64,000 nt of DNA from Lepus europaeus (lineage: Eukaryota > Chordata > Mammalia > Lagomorpha > Leporidae). The DNA lies in NCBI RefSeq assembly GCF_033115175.1, contig NC_084837.1:23312266-23376265 (forward strand). Direction: 5' to 3'. Shown here one piece after another: positions 45,205 to 56,565 of the stretch (position 1 is the first letter of the stretch; each line of letters begins with the position of its first letter). The position numbers and the translations under genes are program-made. The notes under the pieces are model-generated. The model did not search any database. It was not told the DNA's origin and was given only the letters and a program-made list of their open reading frames with translations.

Positions 45205-45687
45205 CTAAAAACTTTTAAATAAGACCATAATTATAACAAGATTCTGCTCTAAACTAAGCTAATTTTTTTAAGTTTCCTAGTTTTGCAGGATCGGGATGCA
45301 CTTTAGAGGCTAAAATATCTCTTCTGTGAACCACCTGTTTGGTTCTTTTCTAAAATCCCTTGGAAATTGGCATCAAATCACATCTTGTTTTACTCTGCCT
45401 GACATATTATTCAGGCACCAGCTGGATTTTACTGTTTGACGACGCAGTGACAAAGTCAACCTTAAGTATGGCTGTTTTGTAAAATAGCTCATAAAAACAT
45501 TGCTTATATTCTCCACTACCTTATCAATGGATCTTTATTTTTATCCATAATGTTTTGTTTAATGTATTTTGACTAGTCTGGAATTCCCACTTTCCAAATA
45601 CAAGTTGCAAATGTGGCTTTTGGTGAAATGTGGAACCCTGGCACAACACAGCAGGGCATTCATCTACAGGAGTGCATCTCCAGTGTG

Positions 45688-46050
45688 TGGTAGTTAGGAA
45701 CGCAGACTCTGAGGTCGCACCGCCCAACAGGACTGACTATGTAACGTGGGGTAACTCCTGCAAAATCACAAGGCAGCTCTCTATGGTAAGAAATTCATGA
45801 GAATTTCAAAATAGTGGCAGCAGCGGATTAAACCAAGTGAGGGACCTGTACACAGGTCTAGCACTGATAAGCTAACCTCGTTGTGTTTTGAACTTTGACT
45901 CTGTTCCTTGTTGGTACTGTAACCTTGTACAAGTTACTGCCCCTGTGTCCTTGGCTGTGAAGTCCGGATAATAATGGTACAACTTTGATTGTAGTTTTAA
46001 GAGTTAACAGATGTAAAATACTCAATACATATTAGCCAGCGTTACTTATT
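45688..46050 (+). mobile_element. Two MIR fragments in intron 1
   Basis: GGAACGCAGACTCTGAGGTC (45,698) and TACTGTAACCTTGTACAAGT with GTCCTTGGCTGTGAAGTCCG (45,918-45,966) follow MIR order. Confidence 0.7.
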
Positions 46051-46719
46051 TTTTAGGATCATTCATGGACTAGGACCATCTGATTATGGAAAGCACAGGA
46101 AAAGTATTGTACTTACTATAGTTAAAAGACCTTAAACGCTTCATAGCCCTAGCTCCTGTGTGCCTCTCGCCTCTCTGATAAAAATGACTAACCCTGTTTT
46201 GTCTGTTTTCCAGGCTGTGTCTTACTGTAACCTCAAGCAACTACATAGGAAAAAAAAATCTGCTGAACTTTAAATTTTGTTAGTATTCCTCTAAATACTG
46301 TTTTAAGCTTTCTTGAAACTTCACCCCTAAAGTTATGTTATATACTTAAGTTTTTAATAGGTTTTGGCTTCTGTATTCAATGTACATTTTATTCTCTTGA
46401 CAGATACTTACCTTGAATACATGAAAAGCAATGTTGCTACGCATCTTCTACTTTGAGATTATGCACAAAAGCCTCAGGGGCCCAATTATCAGGGACACAC
46501 ACTGAAATTAGCCTATTAAAAACCCATTTCAAATTTGTTAAATTTGATGTGAATGATTGTTTTAATCAGAATTTATAGCCTTTCCTTACTATTTTTAGAA
46601 CTAAGTATAATGCATGTCGCATAACTTGATCTGATTTCTTTTTGGGGAAAAATTCTCTCAGTACTCCACATAATAAACTACTTTTTTATTCTTTACTTTC
46701 TAAGAAAGCTAACTTTTGG

Positions 46720-46830
46720 TATAACCTAAACATAATAGATAGTCTCATTCTTTTTGTAGTCCCTGCATCTAGCACAGTGCCTGGATCATGAATTAATTTA
46801 AGGGTGAAAGAAGTTAAGAATTTATAAACT
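46720..46830 (+). mobile_element. Possible L2 fragment in intron 1
   Basis: GTCCCTGCATCTAGCACAGT and GCCTGGATCATGAATTAA resemble the L2 3' end. Confidence 0.5.
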
Positions 46831-46869
46831 TTTAAATAGGTTGCTATGAGAATGTTTCTTGTTGAGGGC

Positions 46870-46990
46870 TTGCATTGCGCCAGGCACTCACTAAGCACCT
46901 GTGGCATCTAGTGGTGCGGTTCCCTCTTGCAGTCATCTCAGCTCCTCTTCACAATAGGGAAGCAGGAGTCTACGAGCTGCGTTGCCTTAG
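46870..46990 (-). mobile_element. Possible MIR-type fragment in intron 1
   Basis: TGCGCCAGGCACTCACTAAG and TCAGCTCCTCTTCACAAT suggest a MIR 3' portion; short and weak. Confidence 0.4.
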
Positions 46991-47019
46991 CTCATTTCAT
47001 CAAGCCAGACTGCAAAGCT

Positions 47020-47215
47020 CAGGCTTTCTCCTGGCCTAGGTTTAAATCCTGGCTTTGCTAATTCTGTGACCTTGGGCAAGTTACTTAACGTTTCCAGTGC
47101 TTCAGGGAAAGTGGAGATAACAATCACACCTGCACTGTAGCTCTCTGAAGTAAATGAATTAGCGATGTGCCACCTTCTCTCAACAGTGCTGGCACACAGT
47201 AAGTGCAGAACAAGT
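47020..47215 (+). mobile_element. MIR in intron 1
   Basis: TAAATCCTGGCTTTGCTAAT and GTGACCTTGGGCAAGTTACT are near-consensus MIR. Confidence 0.85.
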
Positions 47216-47639
47216 GTCCACTTCTGTTATTGCAACACGCTGCCTCCCCTGAGCCTGTACTGTACTGCTGCATTCCCTGTGTAGTCCCAGGGGCAGAAAT
47301 GGAGTCCACCTGAAAGTTGAGAATGTTTACCTTAAAGCATATTGTGGTTTAGGAATTGGAGAACATTTGGGAGTTGAGTTATTAGGAAAACTATTCTATC
47401 ACTAAACTATAAGTTTCTCTATGTGGGTGTAGATAGAAGTGAAAGTTGGAGTCTCTTTAGTCTCCTTATTACTAGGAGCACCATTTCTTCCAGCAGCTCT
47501 GAGCGCACGGAAGTGCTGCCCTCCCATTTTATGCTTCATAAAATCTGTTTTTCATTCCTCCTGGCATATGTTAATCTCACTTTATTGGACCACTAGTGAA
47601 CACACCCATTTTTGAGTATTCAGACAGAAGGGGAAAGCA

Positions 47640-47925
47640 GGTGTTTGGCCTAGCCATGAAGATTGCACAGTGGAGACCTGGGTTTGAGTGTTGGCTTCAT
47701 CTCCTTACTCCAGCTTCCTGCTACCGCAGGCCCTGCAGTAGCAGCTTGAGACAGCTCAAGTAATTGGGTTCCTGTCACTCATGTGAGAGACCAGGATTGA
47801 GCTCATAGCTTCATTTCCAGAGAGTAGGGTGGGGATTTGGGGGAGGGGTGGACATTTGGGGAGTAGACCATCGGCTGGGAGCTCACTTTATCACATTACA
47901 TAACTAGATAGTTTTTAAAGATGGA
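47640..47925 (+). mobile_element. CSINE2-like in intron 1
   Basis: GACCTGGGTTTGAGTGTTGG B-box area; GGGTTCCTGTCACTCATGTG mid-body; no clean A-tail. Confidence 0.75.
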
Positions 47926-47974
47926 GAGGAATACCATAATTGACCATTTTGTAATAGCATGAAAGACACTGACT

Positions 47975-48275
47975 ATTCTTTTTTTATTTGAAAAGCAGAG
48001 AGATAGGAAAGAAACAGATCTTCCATCTGCTTCAGTGCCCAAATACCACAGCAGTCAAGGCTAGTCCAGGCTGAAGCCAGGAGTCTAGAACTCAATCCTG
48101 GTCTCCCACGTAGAAGTCAGGACCCCAGGCACTTGAGCCATCACCTCATGCCTCCCAGGGTGCACACCAGCATAGAATTGGAATGAGATATGAGACTTGG
48201 GCGTGAACCCAGGCATGTCAAAATGCAATGGGGTACCTCAAGTGGCACCGTAAATTTGGACCAAATGCTTGCCCC
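47975..48275 (-). mobile_element. CSINE2-like in intron 1
   Basis: TTTTTTTATTTGAAAAGCAG at left; ACCAAATGCTTGCCCCCCC at right. Confidence 0.82.
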
Positions 48276-48316
48276 CCCACTGGCTATTATTTTTTTAAAA
48301 CAAATAGAATTAGTAT

Positions 48317-48546
48317 TTCTTAAGATTTATTTATTTGAAAGGTATGGTTACAGAGCCAGACATCTTCCATCCGCTGGTTTACTCCCCAAATGGCTGAACA
48401 GCCATGGCTGGATCGAGCACTTGAGCCATCCTCTACTGCTTTTCCCAAGCCATTAGCAGGGAGCTGGATTGGAAGTGTGGAGCCAGCATACAAACCAGTG
48501 CACATATGGGATGGCAGCAGCTTAACCCCTATGCTACGGTGGCCTG
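48317..48546 (-). mobile_element. CSINE, shortened, in intron 1
   Basis: TTCTTAAGATTTATTTATTT at left; CTATGCTACGGTGGCCTG at right. The central 80 bp are reduced. Confidence 0.8.
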
Positions 48547-48888
48547 TAAGCTAGTTGTTCTTAAACTGCTTAGGTGCAGCTGAGAAATTTGTATTATAAA
48601 ATCAAAATCCAGAGACTCCTAATTTATATCTATCATAGCTAATGTCAATTATTACTGGGAATGCAGAGTAATTTGAGCTAGTTCATCAATTATTTCTCCT
48701 CATGGTTCAGGTGAAAAAAGAAACTGTATAACCACTAAGTCTTTGTCAAGACTAATAAATGATTCCTTGGTCCAATTAAAAAATCCAAGAATACAATCTA
48801 AAACATTTGAACTGTTGAGGAGTCAGCTATTTAGTACATGAGTGGCACCAACTCATAGGTTAAAGTATTTTAAAAGACCTGTTAATGC

Positions 48889-49206
48889 GGCCAGTGTTGT
48901 GGTGCAGCAGGTTAAGCTGCTGCCTGTGGCGCTGGCATCCCATATGGGCCCCAGTTCGAGTCCCAGCAGCTCCACATGGGATTCAGTTCCCTTGCTAATG
49001 GCCTGGGAAAGCAGCAGAAGATGGCCCAAGTGCTTGGGCCTCTGCACCCATGTGGGAAACCTGGATGAAGCTCCTGGCTTTGGTCTGCACCAACCCTGGC
49101 CATCGCGGCTGTTTGGGGAGTGAACCAACGAATGGAAGACCTCTCTTTGCCTCTTACTCTCCCTCTCTGTAACTCTTTCATATAAAATAAATAAACCTTA
49201 AAAATA
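48889..49206 (+). mobile_element. CSINE in intron 1, close to exon 2
   Basis: GCGGCCAGTGTTGTGGTGCA head with perfect B-box GTTCGAGTCC at 48,954-48,963; tail ATAAAATAAATAAACC. It ends about 95 bp before the exon 2 acceptor. Confidence 0.88.
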
Positions 49207-49301
49207 CAGGAAAAATCCTTCCAATGGCATTTATATTAAGAAATAACCTGACCATAGTTTTCCTTGTATGAAATGCCTTAACATTTGAAATTTTATTGTA
49301 G

Positions 49302-49469
49302 ATCTAACTGGAAAGATGAAACCTGATGAAACACCAATGTTTGACCCTAGTCTTCTCAAAGAAGTGGACTGGAGTCAGAATACAGCTACATTTTCTCCAG
49401 CCATTTCTCCAACACATCCTGGAGAAGGTTTGGTTTTGAGGCCTCTTTGTACTGCTGACTTAAACAGAG
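49302..49469 (+). CDS. GNPNAT1: GNPNAT1 exon 2 (first coding exon)
   Basis: The acceptor is a T-rich tract ending TTGTAG at 49,301. Fourteen UTR bases precede the ATG at 49,316, and the donor GTATGG follows AGA-G at 49,469. It encodes residues 1-51 and the first base of Gly52. A CSINE ends only about 95 bp upstream of the acceptor, so polypyrimidine and branch-point sequence are confined to that gap. Confidence 0.95.
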
Positions 49470-52400
49470 GTATGGAGGCACCTAGTTTACAAGTCCTAAT
49501 TATCAGGATTATAATTAGCCTTGTTTTCTCCATAAGCATGATGCTGCTACCTTTATAAAGTATTCTTTACTTTTGGACTGTTTTTTGTTTTTAAAATATC
49601 AGGGCCACCCAATTACACTGTTTTTGTGTCATGGCTAAGTCCAAATATTGTGAAATAACTTAAATACAACATTGCTACTTCCTAATTAAGCCAAAAGATT
49701 TCTCAAATAGGTGAAATTATCATGCATGATGACACATAAGGAAGAACCTTCTGAAAGAAGCCAGATGGGAAGTGAGGGCAGTATCAATTTTCCTGGATAA
49801 GTTAAAAGGGTTTTGTGTGTAGGTGTGTGTGTATATGCACATACATATATTTCTGTATTATATATATTTAAAACATGTAAACTCTCCCAAATAATGTCCT
49901 TAAACTTTGGTAATTAAAAGTCAAGATTTTACTTTTTATAGTTTTCTCTTTAGCATGAAATCTGAAGAAGATAATTTTGCTTTGATTATTGAATATGCAA
50001 AAAAAAAAGACTAAGAAACTATACTTTGGTTACAGATACCGTTATTTGCTCATAGTAAGACTTTTGCACTTCTAAGTAAAACTGCACTGTATGTTTGGGA
50101 GAACTTGTCATCATTGCATTGAACTTAAATTACACTGAGAAGTTTTGTGCTGGATCTGTACATATTGGATAGAAAGGTACAGCACTATTTCAGAAACTTT
50201 ATGCCTGTAAAACAGTTCGTAAGATCTGTTTTTATTATATGTAATGAGCATAGAAAGAATTATAAAATAATTAAAAGATGAATCACTATGGAAGGCTTTG
50301 AAAAAATAATTGCCCTCATCTGCTTAAAATTACTTCTTTTAATATCATATGTTGTTTTTGCTCTCCTCATAACTTAAAATCTGTTTTTTCAAAACTAGGC
50401 TTTTTTAAGGTCCTGGGTCAGCTGACAGAGACTGGAGCCATCAACCCTGAACAATTTATGAGTAAGTATGGTGCATCTTTCCCCAAAGGAAAGAGAGGGA
50501 AATGATGTCTTGTTGAGAGCCCTGTTTGGTGCCTACTTGTGTTTTTATTCAAGTAGCTGAAAGTTACTCAAATAACAACTTAGGTATTTTGTTATTTAAA
50601 TATTTAATATGATCAAGTTGTTCTACAAGTAGCAATCACTTTGTTTTGCAAAATACCTAATCTTCAATAATTATTATAGCATAAGACCTAGGTGGAGCTT
50701 TAGAGATTTTTAAATTGTAGTATTTCCTGTCATGTGGTTAGGTTATTCACAGAAGTTTCATCACCAATTCAAAAATATACCAGCATATATTCTAACTTTA
50801 TATTTGAAGGTTAGCAGGAATTTCAGAATTAGTCCAACCCCACCATCTCTCCAGAGAGATTACCCAGGACTTTCCCACCTTCACAGACAGTTCTTCCTAA
50901 GGAAAGCACTCCAGTGTTACTCTGCCTGGTACTTAACCGCCTTTCCGTGCTTCCTGTAATTCTTCATTTCTCTGCAAATGGTGATTTTATTTTGTTCCCT
51001 GGATGACCTTCTTGAGAAGGAAGAACTTCATTCTTTGATTTTCACTGTTTCCTTTCAATGAATTTATTTCTTCTAGAGTAAGACTGTACAATGACTTAGA
51101 CTGTTAGGGCCAATTTTGACTCCCAGATTCTTTCTTGCATGCATTATCAGCTTAGAGAAAAAACTTTTGTCATTTCAACAACATAAGTACTTAAAAAAAA
51201 AATTCAGTGTTGACTATAGTGTGTCTTTATTTGTTGTTATGTAACTCTAGAAAAATTACTTAAAAATGGAAGCATATTTTTCACCTTCCTGCAAGTTACT
51301 TTCACATAAGATAAAAACAATGAAATCTTTCTAAGAGAAAGTAACATAATCAAAAAACTCCAGAGATCACAAAAAGAAAGTTGAAAACTACTTTTGTGAA
51401 ACTATTTTAAAACCAAGACTAAGATTTACAGCATAGAGCCGTGTAAGCCTGTTGAAATTTGCAATTTTGTTCTATTTAAATATCGGTTGAGTTTAAAGCT
51501 TAAAGACATCTATGTAAAGTTACTACATAATGAAGATACTAAAGTTTTAATTCATTAGCGACAGAAAATAGCAATATATTACAGTGTATCTGCATTATAA
51601 GTGCTGTTCAATCTGACACCGATTGCTTGTATTCCAGCTACTTAGTCACTTTTAATACAGTTCTTTAGAAATAGAGAGTAAATTACTAGAATAGCCTGAA
51701 ATCTTCAATAATTAAGTCAACTAATACTAGTACTAAATAGTCAATAATTAAGTCAACCAATACTAGTACTTTTCTGAGAACTTATAAAGTTGACTACTTG
51801 CTATATAACACTTTGTTTTCCATTTTCCACAGAATCTTTTGAGCATATGAAGAAATCTGGGGATTATTATGTTACAGTTGTAGAAGATGTGACTCTAGGA
51901 CAGATTGTTGCTACAGCAACTCTGATAATAGAACATAAATTCATCCATTCCTGTGCTAAGGTATGTGCTCAAATTAATGTTGATGAGTAAAATAGGTTTT
52001 TTTTTTTTGCTCAGAAAACTGACCTTGAGTTTCTGTTAGACAAACATGTTTTCTCCTTATTTTCCATTGCTTCGTAGAAATCTCTTAGTAATAGGGATTT
52101 TCCCAGTGAGAGCTATACAGAAGAAAACATATCAGCAGTATGAAGTGTTTATTAAAATTATTCTATAAGGTATTAGTTTTGGTATAAATTCTTCAGAAAT
52201 ACTTTACATATTTCTATCAGTTTACAAGTGGCAAAAGGTTCAGAATACCATATTCTGTTCTAATTCTTTTTTTTTTTTTGACAGGCAGAGTAGATAGAAA
52301 GGTCTTCCTTTTTGCCGTTGGTTCACCCTCCAATGGCCACTGTGGCCGGCGCATCGCTTGAAGCCAGGTGCTTCTCCTGGTCTCCCATGCGGGTGCAGGG

Positions 52401-54714
52401 CCCAAGCACTTGGGCCATCCTCCACTGCCTTCCCGGGCCATAGCAGAGAGCTGGCCTGGAAGAGAGGCAACCGGGATAGAATCCGGCGCCCCAACCGGGA
52501 CTAGAACCCGGTGTGCCGGCACTGCAAGGTGGAGGATTAGCCTGTTGAGCCACGGCGCCGACCCTGTTCTAATTCTAATACTTCTAATGCCTGTAGCACT
52601 GGGAGTCATTTCTATTGATTAATTTTGGTGTGACCTCTATATTAGAAATTAGTAAAATTTATTTGGATCTCCAAAATAAACTGCTGTAAGGAAGGCATTG
52701 AATGATGAATGCACTATGTTCACAAAAAGATGACTTCTTGGTAATGTATGTTCTGAGATTTGGTTTGAATGATGGTGTTTGGAGGTTGGGGAACCAGGCA
52801 AAACAAGATTAGACCTCAGATTGATTCATAATAGTATTTGCTGTGTGATGGTAATAAATTATTCTTTGCATTTTGGTTTTTGTGAAGTCCACGTTTACAA
52901 AACATGCTTCTTTTTATCAACACATTCTGTTTGTTTGTTGGGTTAGCTAAAATAAAAATAGGTGCTCTGGCCTTTAATTACTTTAAATATTTCCAGAGAG
53001 GAAGAGTAGAAGATGTTGTCGTTAGTGATGAATGCAGAGGAAAGCAGCTTGGCAAATTGTAAGTAAGCAAGAATCAGGTAACCCTGGGTTAGTAAATACT
53101 CTTGCCAAGATACTTGTTCAAACTAAACCCATTCTCTACAGCTAAGATTTAATTTAGTGGAAAAGTATTGTACTACTTTTACCTCAATAATTGTGTACTA
53201 TAGAAGTATACTCCTTTATCAACATAACATCTTTTAGTTTTTTAACTTCTAACAGCATTCTCATGCTACTAGGAAATAACTTTTGGGTTAGGTGATTTGC
53301 CTGTTCATCTTTTTTTCCTAAATATTTATTTAGTCAGAATTTCATAGAGGGAGCTGTCCGCTCCCCAAATGGCTGTTAACAGCTGGGGCTTGGCCAGCTG
53401 ATGCCAGAAGCTTCTTCTAGCTCTTCTACATAGGTGCAGGGGCCCAAGTTCATTGCTTTCCCAGGCAGTGAGCTGGATCAGAACTGGAGCACTCGGGACT
53501 GGAACCAGTGCCCATATGGAATGCCCGTACAACTGATGGCGGCAGCCTGACCCATTGCACCACAGCACCAGCCCATTTATCATATTAACAGACAAAGGAA
53601 ATGTTCAACTATTAGAGAATATTCTGTGACCTCATTCTAAGTGTAGAAATATATGCTCAAACAGCTTGTGCTGTACAAAAGGGCTTCAAAAAGTTCGTGC
53701 AAAAATCTGATCAGCAGGCCAGGCGTTTGGCAGAACGGTTAAGATACTGCTGGGGAAGCCCACATCCTATTATCAGAGCACCTGGTTTGAGTCCTTGACC
53801 ACTTTCTGTTTCTGCTGATGTGCACCCTAGGAAGCAGCAGTGATGGCTCAAATTCGTGGTTCCTTGCCACCCACATGGGAAACTGAGTCTCAGCTCTGGC
53901 TTTGGCTGTGGCTATTATAGGCATATTGGGAGTGAAGCAGCAGATGCAAAGAAAGTGTTTCTCTGCCTTTCAAGTAAAATGAAAATAAATAAATGGAATT
54001 AAAAGATGTGACTTTTCCATTAATTTTGCATTATTTGAAGGATTTGTAAAGATGTATGCATTTTTGCTGTTTTCACATGTTTAGACCTATCTTGAATTAG
54101 TGATACATACTTTCATAAATATTGACATGACTTTAAAAATGAGAACAAAGTTATTAAGTGCCCATTTTATATGGGAATATTGACTACTTCTAAGTGGTTT
54201 GAATACTTAGAATAAAGATCTTTTGCAGACTAATCTTGGCAGTATTTTTAAAAAGGTCGATAGTGTTTAGTATTAACATGAATTAACCTATTTTTGAAGA
54301 GGGTTTAGCATGAGTACTAACTATCCTGTTAATGGGCTGCAGATTACTGTGTTAAGTATATCTGAACCAAATAAAAACATTCTGGTGATTTAAATGCTTG
54401 CCAACTTTCAGTATGAATATGTAAATGAATACAACAGTAAAAGACATGATCTAAAAAACTATTTGATAAAAATAAAAACTAAAGCTTTATAACATTATCC
54501 ATGTTAATAAAATCTTTTTATTAATGAATGCTCTTTCCCCACTCTCACCCCCCTTTTAAATTTCAGGCTATTATCAACCCTTACTTTGCTAAGCAAGAAA
54601 CTAAACTGTTATAAGATTACCCTTGAATGTCTACCACAAAATGTTGGTTTCTATAAAAAGTTTGGATATACAGTATCTGAAGAAAACTACATGTGTCGGA
54701 GATTTCTGAAGTAA
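49316..54714 (+). CDS. GNPNAT1: GNPNAT1, glucosamine 6-phosphate N-acetyltransferase (spliced, five coding exons)
   Basis: The enzyme transfers acetyl from acetyl-CoA to glucosamine 6-phosphate, giving N-acetylglucosamine 6-phosphate in the hexosamine pathway to UDP-GlcNAc. It acts as a dimer on Golgi/endosomal membranes and in the cytosol. The coding segments 49,316-49,469, 50,399-50,461, 51,833-51,960, 52,997-53,058 and 54,567-54,714 total 555 nt, which is 184 codons plus TAA, the length of the human protein. All junctions have GT/AG and keep frame. The GNAT acetyl-CoA loop RGKQLG is at residues 129-134. The conserved Glu156 and Tyr165 (in the [10 protein letters not shown] stretch) are present. 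The protein is nearly identical to human as I remember it; the clearest difference is at about residues 67-70. No stop or frameshift is present, so it appears functional. Confidence 0.97.
50399..50461 (+). CDS. GNPNAT1: GNPNAT1 exon 3
   Basis: This 63-nt exon sits between acceptor ...AAACTAG (ends 50,398) and donor GTAAGT (50,462). It completes Gly52 and encodes [20 protein letters not shown] plus the first base of Lys73. Its length is a multiple of three, so skipping would keep frame but delete 21 residues of the N-terminal GNAT fold. Confidence 0.95.
51706..51777 (+). repeat. 36-bp tandem duplication in intron 3
   Basis: CAATAATTAAGTCAACTAAT at 51,706 is repeated at 51,742 with one change. 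It sits 60 bp before the exon 4 acceptor. Confidence 0.85.
51833..51960 (+). CDS. GNPNAT1: GNPNAT1 exon 4
   Basis: The acceptor is CTTTGTTTTCCATTTTCCACAG ending at 51,832, and the donor GTATGT starts at 51,961. It encodes residues 73-115, including the central GNAT beta strands ([21 protein letters not shown]) and the HKFIHSCAK segment that precedes the acetyl-CoA loop. Confidence 0.96.
52268..52563 (-). mobile_element. CSINE, young, in intron 4
   Basis: Duplication CTGTTCTAATTCT at 52,255-52,267 and 52,564-52,576. Two short deletions relative to other young copies remove the CT-rich tract and part of the mid-body. Confidence 0.92.
52997..53058 (+). CDS. GNPNAT1: GNPNAT1 exon 5 (acetyl-CoA loop)
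   Basis: The acceptor TATTTCCAG ends at 52,996 and the donor GTAAGT begins at 53,059. It encodes [20 protein letters not shown] and two bases of Leu136. This holds the Arg/Gln-x-x-Gly-x-Gly/Ala-type pyrophosphate-binding turn of GNAT enzymes. Confidence 0.96.
53315..53574 (-). mobile_element. CSINE, shortened, in intron 5
   Basis: CCTAAATATTTATTTAGTCA at left; CACCACAGCACCAGCCC at right. Confidence 0.82.
53681..54045. mobile_element. Short palindromic element, copy 2, split by a SINE
   Basis: GGGCTTCAAAAAGTTCGTGC (53,681) and, after the SINE, TGGAATTAAAAGATGTGACT to TTTGAAG (54,038) are the two halves of the element seen at 22.96 kb. Confidence 0.6.
53716..53992 (+). mobile_element. CSINE2-like in intron 5
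   Basis: GAGCACCTGGTTTGAGTCCT B-box area; tail CAAGTAAAATGAAAATAAAT. Confidence 0.8.
54567..54714 (+). CDS. GNPNAT1: GNPNAT1 exon 6 (terminal coding part)
   Basis: The acceptor is a C/T-rich tract ending TTTCAG at 54,566. It encodes residues 136-184, ending CRRFLK, with TAA at 54,712-54,714. It includes Glu156 and the [10 protein letters not shown] stretch with Tyr165, near the substrate and CoA sulphur. Confidence 0.96.
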
Positions 54715-55059
54715 AAAAGTCTCTTAACAAAGAAATACTACTACAAGGCTGTACTCTTCAGAGAGAAAATATTGTTGCTGCAACCCAGTGACCTCCATAA
54801 ATACTGGACTGAAAAAAAAATCCCAATACAAGTATAATGACATTTAGAAGATTACTTTGGGTTGGTGGGGCATACTGAGTTTAGCTTACAAATGAATATT
54901 ATAAAGGGGATTTTTAACCAAAGGAATATATTTTTAACTTGAATCTTTTCTTGCATTGTATTTTTCTAAAGTTTGGCTTTGTTTCTTGGTAGTCAATATG
55001 GTAGTAAGGTGTTAAGTGTCTGCTATCTATACTGCTCTTTTTTTAAAAAGCATACATCA

Positions 55060-55352
55060 GGGCTGGCCGGCCTTGTTGACTGGGTTAAGCCACTGCTCAT
55101 GATGCCAGCATCCCATTTGGAGCACTAATTTGAATGTCCTCTATGCTCTACTTCCAATCCAGTTTCCCGCTGATGTGCCTAGAAAGATGTCTTAAGTACC
55201 TGGGCCCCTGCCACCCATGTGGGAGAGCAGGATGGAGAGCCTGACTCCGGACTTTGGCCTGGCCCAGCTCCTACTGTTGAGGCCATTTGGGGAGTAAGGC
55301 AGTGAATAGAAGATCTCTCTCACTCTCTCTGCCTGTCAAATCTTTAAAAAGT
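55060..55352 (+). mobile_element. CSINE in GNPNAT1 3' UTR
   Basis: GGGCTGGCCGGCCTTGTTGA head; ends CTGCCTGTCAAATCTTTAAA. Sense to the gene. Confidence 0.83.
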
Positions 55353-56023
55353 TCATACTGGAATTAAAAACAAATTTATATGTATATAAAGCATACATTG
55401 AATAAGGATGTTTCTTATTAGAGTCATAATTTTTGTTTCAAAGAAACATCTTAGATCATTTCCCACATATTAATTACCTGAAGTTGGATAAATTACAACT
55501 ATAGTACATCTAACATTTGTTGATCCTAATACAAACAACAACCTGGTCAGCCTTTTAAAATAGAAAAATTTAAATGTAAAGATTCTGTATAGACAAAGTA
55601 CCATCTCTTCTTTGTGAAATATAATTATTAAAGATAATTCAGAATATAGTGGGATATCTAAGGTACAGTGACTTAGCAAATCTTCAAGTATTTCTAATCT
55701 GATAATCTTGTCATGAGTAATCTGAAGCCTCTCTTCCAAGTACCACTTTTATGAAAAATATTACAAAATTGAGTGGAATACTTAAATGTATAGCACTGCA
55801 TTTGTCACATCCTTAAAATGCTGGTGGATCTTTTTCCATTTAATGTGATTATAATGGTACTGTTATTCTCACTATCCTGTTTTATTTATTTTAATTATTT
55901 CTTGAAGAATTTGAAACTTTATTAATGGTTCTTATCTTTTGCATTCCATGTCACATTAAATTGGTTCATACGATTGTCTTTTGTGAGAATCCCATCTGTG
56001 CTTTTTGAGTATTCTATTCAGCT

Positions 56024-56029
56024 AATAAA
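56024..56029 (+). terminator. GNPNAT1: GNPNAT1 poly(A) signal AATAAA
   Basis: Canonical hexamer 1.3 kb after the stop, followed by a T/G-rich downstream region. It is the strongest site before the convergent STYX transcript. Confidence 0.7.
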
Positions 56030-56276
56030 GCCTTCAAATTTTAGTTTTGTAACCTCCTTGTCTGATGGACTTGGAAAGTAAAGACCACCTTTTTCTCATC
56101 TGAAACCTCAACTGGATTTTAGCTCTCCCTCCAGTTTCCTGAAACCAAAGAAATCCTTGGCCAGTAGAGGGTGCATTAATCTTCATGACCTGACCTGTTC
56201 TGTCTGTTCCCAAGTCCTACAATATTAGCATGACAGTAAGTAAATTCTGGTAATTAAACTCATGTTTAAAAAAAAA

Positions 56277-56565
56277 GCCTTGGAATGGCATTGTGGTGCT
56301 ACAGGTTAAGTTGCCTCTAGTAATCCCAGCATCCCAGGTGGCAGGGCCAGGTTTGAGTCCCACCTATTCTGCTTCTGATCTAGCTTCCTGCTGACGTACC
56401 CTAGAAGGTAGTAGAAGATGGCCCAAATCACTGGGCACTGCCACCTTCATGGGAAACCTGGGTTGTGTTCTTTGCAATGGCCAGCGCTGCAGTGGGGCCA
56501 AAGCCTGGATCAATCATTTGGGGAGTGAACCAGCGTATATATGGGAGTTCACTCTCTGATGCTCA
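56277..56565 (+). mobile_element. CSINE between the GNPNAT1 and STYX ends
   Basis: CCTTGGAATGGCATTGTGGT head; body to GAACCAGCGTATATATGGGA; no clear A-tail. Confidence 0.78.

Larger units (their letters stand above)
54715..56045 (+). other. GNPNAT1: GNPNAT1 3' UTR
   Basis: The tail of the terminal exon is A/T-rich. A canonical AATAAA at 56,024-56,029 is followed by a T/G-rich stretch, the best poly(A) site in the interval. A CSINE at 55,060-55,352 lies in sense inside the UTR and would be part of the mature mRNA if this site is used. Confidence 0.7.

Noticed and set aside
48940-48970. tRNA genes suggested by B-box motifs such as GTTCGAGTCC
   Set aside because: The motif lies in CSINE heads, which are tRNA-derived. 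No cloverleaf with an acceptor stem was found.
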